Assembly: GCA_016630905.1 (NCBI GenBank) | Contig: WBMQ01000007.1 | Coordinates: 1,116,001-1,180,000, forward strand | DNA length: 64,000 bases | DNA from: Capillidium heterosporum | Lineage: Eukaryota; Entomophthoromycota; Entomophthoromycetes; Entomophthorales; Capillidiaceae | Direction: 5' to 3' | Shown: piece by piece, positions 62,347 to 64,000 of the stretch | Position numbering within the stretch: position 1 is the stretch's first letter | Layout: each line of letters begins with the position of its first letter | Program-made: the position numbers and the translations under genes | The notes under the pieces: model-generated | Told to the model about the DNA's origin: nothing | The model's database searches: none | Seen by the model: the letters and a program-made list of their open reading frames with translations, nothing else

Positions 62347-63224
62347 AGACTAATATTAATATAACTGTACATGCTGCTTTGTAGTAATGTTAAAAGTTTA
62401 ACTGACAAGTACTACTCTGGTTAGAATCTTTCACTCCAAATCTAAAACTTTATAATTATTTAAAAATATTTCAACCAATATAATATTAGCCAACTAAACT
62501 TTAATTTATCACAATTGTAGCATGTTCATTGAGATAAATTGTAAAAGTAGTAATTTGAGGGACCGATCTTCGTTTATAAGCTTTTTAGATAGTTTTTAGA
62601 TTGATATTTTGTATTTTGAACCCTTCCTGAGTGAAGAGCATCTAGATCAAGTATCTTTTTGTTTCTCGTTTATTTGGCTATTTTTTTGTTTATTGATGAT
62701 GCAGTTAAAATAAGCCTCGTACATCTATACGATACATATTATATATATATGCAAGCAGCATGTATCAATTTTCTATACATTGTCGCGTATGGGTAACTAA
62801 TATCTACCATTGTTTTGAGCAGTGATGATAAAGTTTTTGGATAATGAAACATTCTTCCCTATCTTGTCCTACAAAAAGATAAAGTCAGCTATATTCTATT
62901 CGGGATAGGTGTAACAACTTTATCACACTTTAACATTAATTTGTTATACAATTAGATTTTAATTCAAATAAGAATGCAAGTCCGTCCAAGCTCTTTACAA
63001 GTGTTAAAAGACAAATAAATCCGTATTCCAAACCTCTTACACCTGCAAACTAAAAGTTCAGCACAGCAATACGAAGATATGTATAATATCCGACATTTTT
63101 GAGTCATTCCTATATGGAGCCTGTCCTTGAACGAAGCCTTAGTTGAGAAATTAGATAACAAGACTATGACATAAAGGTAGTAAATCTAGGAGGTTTCCAA
63201 TAAATATCTTGCAATTTCTTCAAA
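62347..63224. other. AT-rich spacer
   Basis: About 880 bp, AT-rich. No gene, repeat or RNA recognised. Confidence 0.5.
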
Positions 63225-63998
63225 AAATTTATAAAGGAAAAGGATGCCTGGAATATCAAGTTTGTACTAGATGAGTTGAAACCGGACCTGGTACTAATTT
63301 TGAAGAAGAGGAATATCTCTATAATTGATATAAGTCACTGTAGGTTGAAAAAGATCCTGTTCCTAACTTTTTATCAAACCAAGATACCCTAGCTCATCCA
63401 AACATTGCTGAAGTTGTCAGTTTATAGTATGTTGCAGTATTTGAAGTGATAAGTATTTTAAAAATGGTCAACATTACTTACCTTTTGGCAACGTCGTAGG
63501 TACCATTACAAAGCCATCAACTTCCTATAAATATTTGATAGTACAGCATAGAAGCCACTTCAGGAGATTAGTATACATAGCATCAAGCCTTGGTTTGATA
63601 GTGTAAATATCTCTAGATTTAACCCCAGCAAGGAGTTGATCCATCAGTTCAACCCCGATTTTATAACTTGACTAAAATCTACCTTGCTATATATATCGAG
63701 AATCATCAGTGAAAAGCGCTAAAGCGTCTCTATCCATAAAATGTAGGGGTACTAAAGTGTTTGTAAGCAATGAGTCAATCCTCGATGGTTTGTGAGCCAA
63801 GTATCCCGATATCGAATGTTTGAGTTCCAAGGCTGAAACTGAACCGGATACCTACTGCACTTCTACAGATTATTTTATCTTTGCATCCAAGTATGATACT
63901 TTTGATTTAACAAACATTGAAGCTCTAGCTTCTGGCATCCTAGTAATAGGCTATGTTACTATCAGTGTCTTAAAAATTGGAAGTCGATATAAATAAGT
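63225..63998 (+). pseudogene. Decayed GT4-type glycosyltransferase
   Basis: Pieces in order along a family GT4 glycosyltransferase are separated by stops and frame changes. Near 63250-63310 is FVLDELKPDLVLIL, the end of the N-terminal Rossmann domain. At 63614-63669 is RFNPSKELIHQF, ended by a TGA. At 63674-63721 is LLYISRIISEKR, the usual LLYVGRLSxEKN strand, ended by TAA. Near 63800-63835 is AKYPDIECL. At 63865-63950 are YFIFASKYDTFDLTNIEALAS and GILVIGY, the EX7E-type motif region with a conserved EALASG. Several in-frame stops show it is not functional as written. The family was a sugar-nucleotide-dependent transferase; the acceptor is unknown. The relic may continue past the window edge. 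Confidence 0.7.
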
Positions 63999-64000
63999 AT

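Overview
The window looks like nuclear DNA from an AT-rich fungal genome. The evidence is a Zn2Cys6 transcription factor, an IRA/neurofibromin RasGAP, a Kha1-type antiporter, a GH18 chitinase, a CAP protein, Kex2-like sites in secreted proteins, and very short spliceosomal introns (about 31-50 nt, one of 92 nt) with CTAAC-like branch points and TTTAG-type acceptors. I cannot place the lineage more closely. I see no rRNA, tRNA, CRISPR array or intact transposon.

Left part (1-34 kb): an accessory region rich in terpenoid-type genes and secreted proteins. Four paralogous class I terpene synthases are present: one cut by the left edge (1-362, -), then 8412-7369 (-), 20179-21222 (+) and 22755-23900 (+). 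Between them lies a class II terpene-cyclase-like protein with a DxDT-type motif (17370-15673, -). A Zn2Cys6 regulator (2707-862, -) and an ERG25-like membrane hydroxylase (30986-30092, -) flank the set. Interspersed are a cation/proton antiporter (8894-11508), a CAP protein, three Asn-rich secreted proteins (two clearly share a prepro leader) and a 553-aa secreted repeat protein. Gaps are long, AT-rich and contain gene relics, including a decayed class 3 lipase.

Middle part (34-52 kb): denser conserved genes, mostly with introns. These are a 2,651-aa RasGAP in seven exons; a coiled-coil protein (644 aa by my model) with an internal 155-bp duplication; a divergent HEI10/CCNB1IP1-like RING protein rebuilt from eight exons; an unrecognised 165-aa ORF; tubulin cofactor A rebuilt from four exons; and a secreted chitinase.

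Right part (52-64 kb): relic-like sequence; then one reading unit that joins 3-isopropylmalate dehydrogenase (LEU2-type) to both halves of an isopropylmalate-isomerase-type aconitase (LEU1-type); a Pso2/SNM1 interstrand-crosslink nuclease gene; and, at the right edge, a decayed GT4 glycosyltransferase.

The two most notable items are the candidate terpenoid locus (class II DxDT cyclase plus four class I synthases plus hydroxylase plus regulator) and the LEU2-LEU1 fusion. Single-base frame breaks occur in three otherwise conserved genes (LEU fusion, RasGAP, SNM1). They may be sequence errors, a cryptic intron or recoding.
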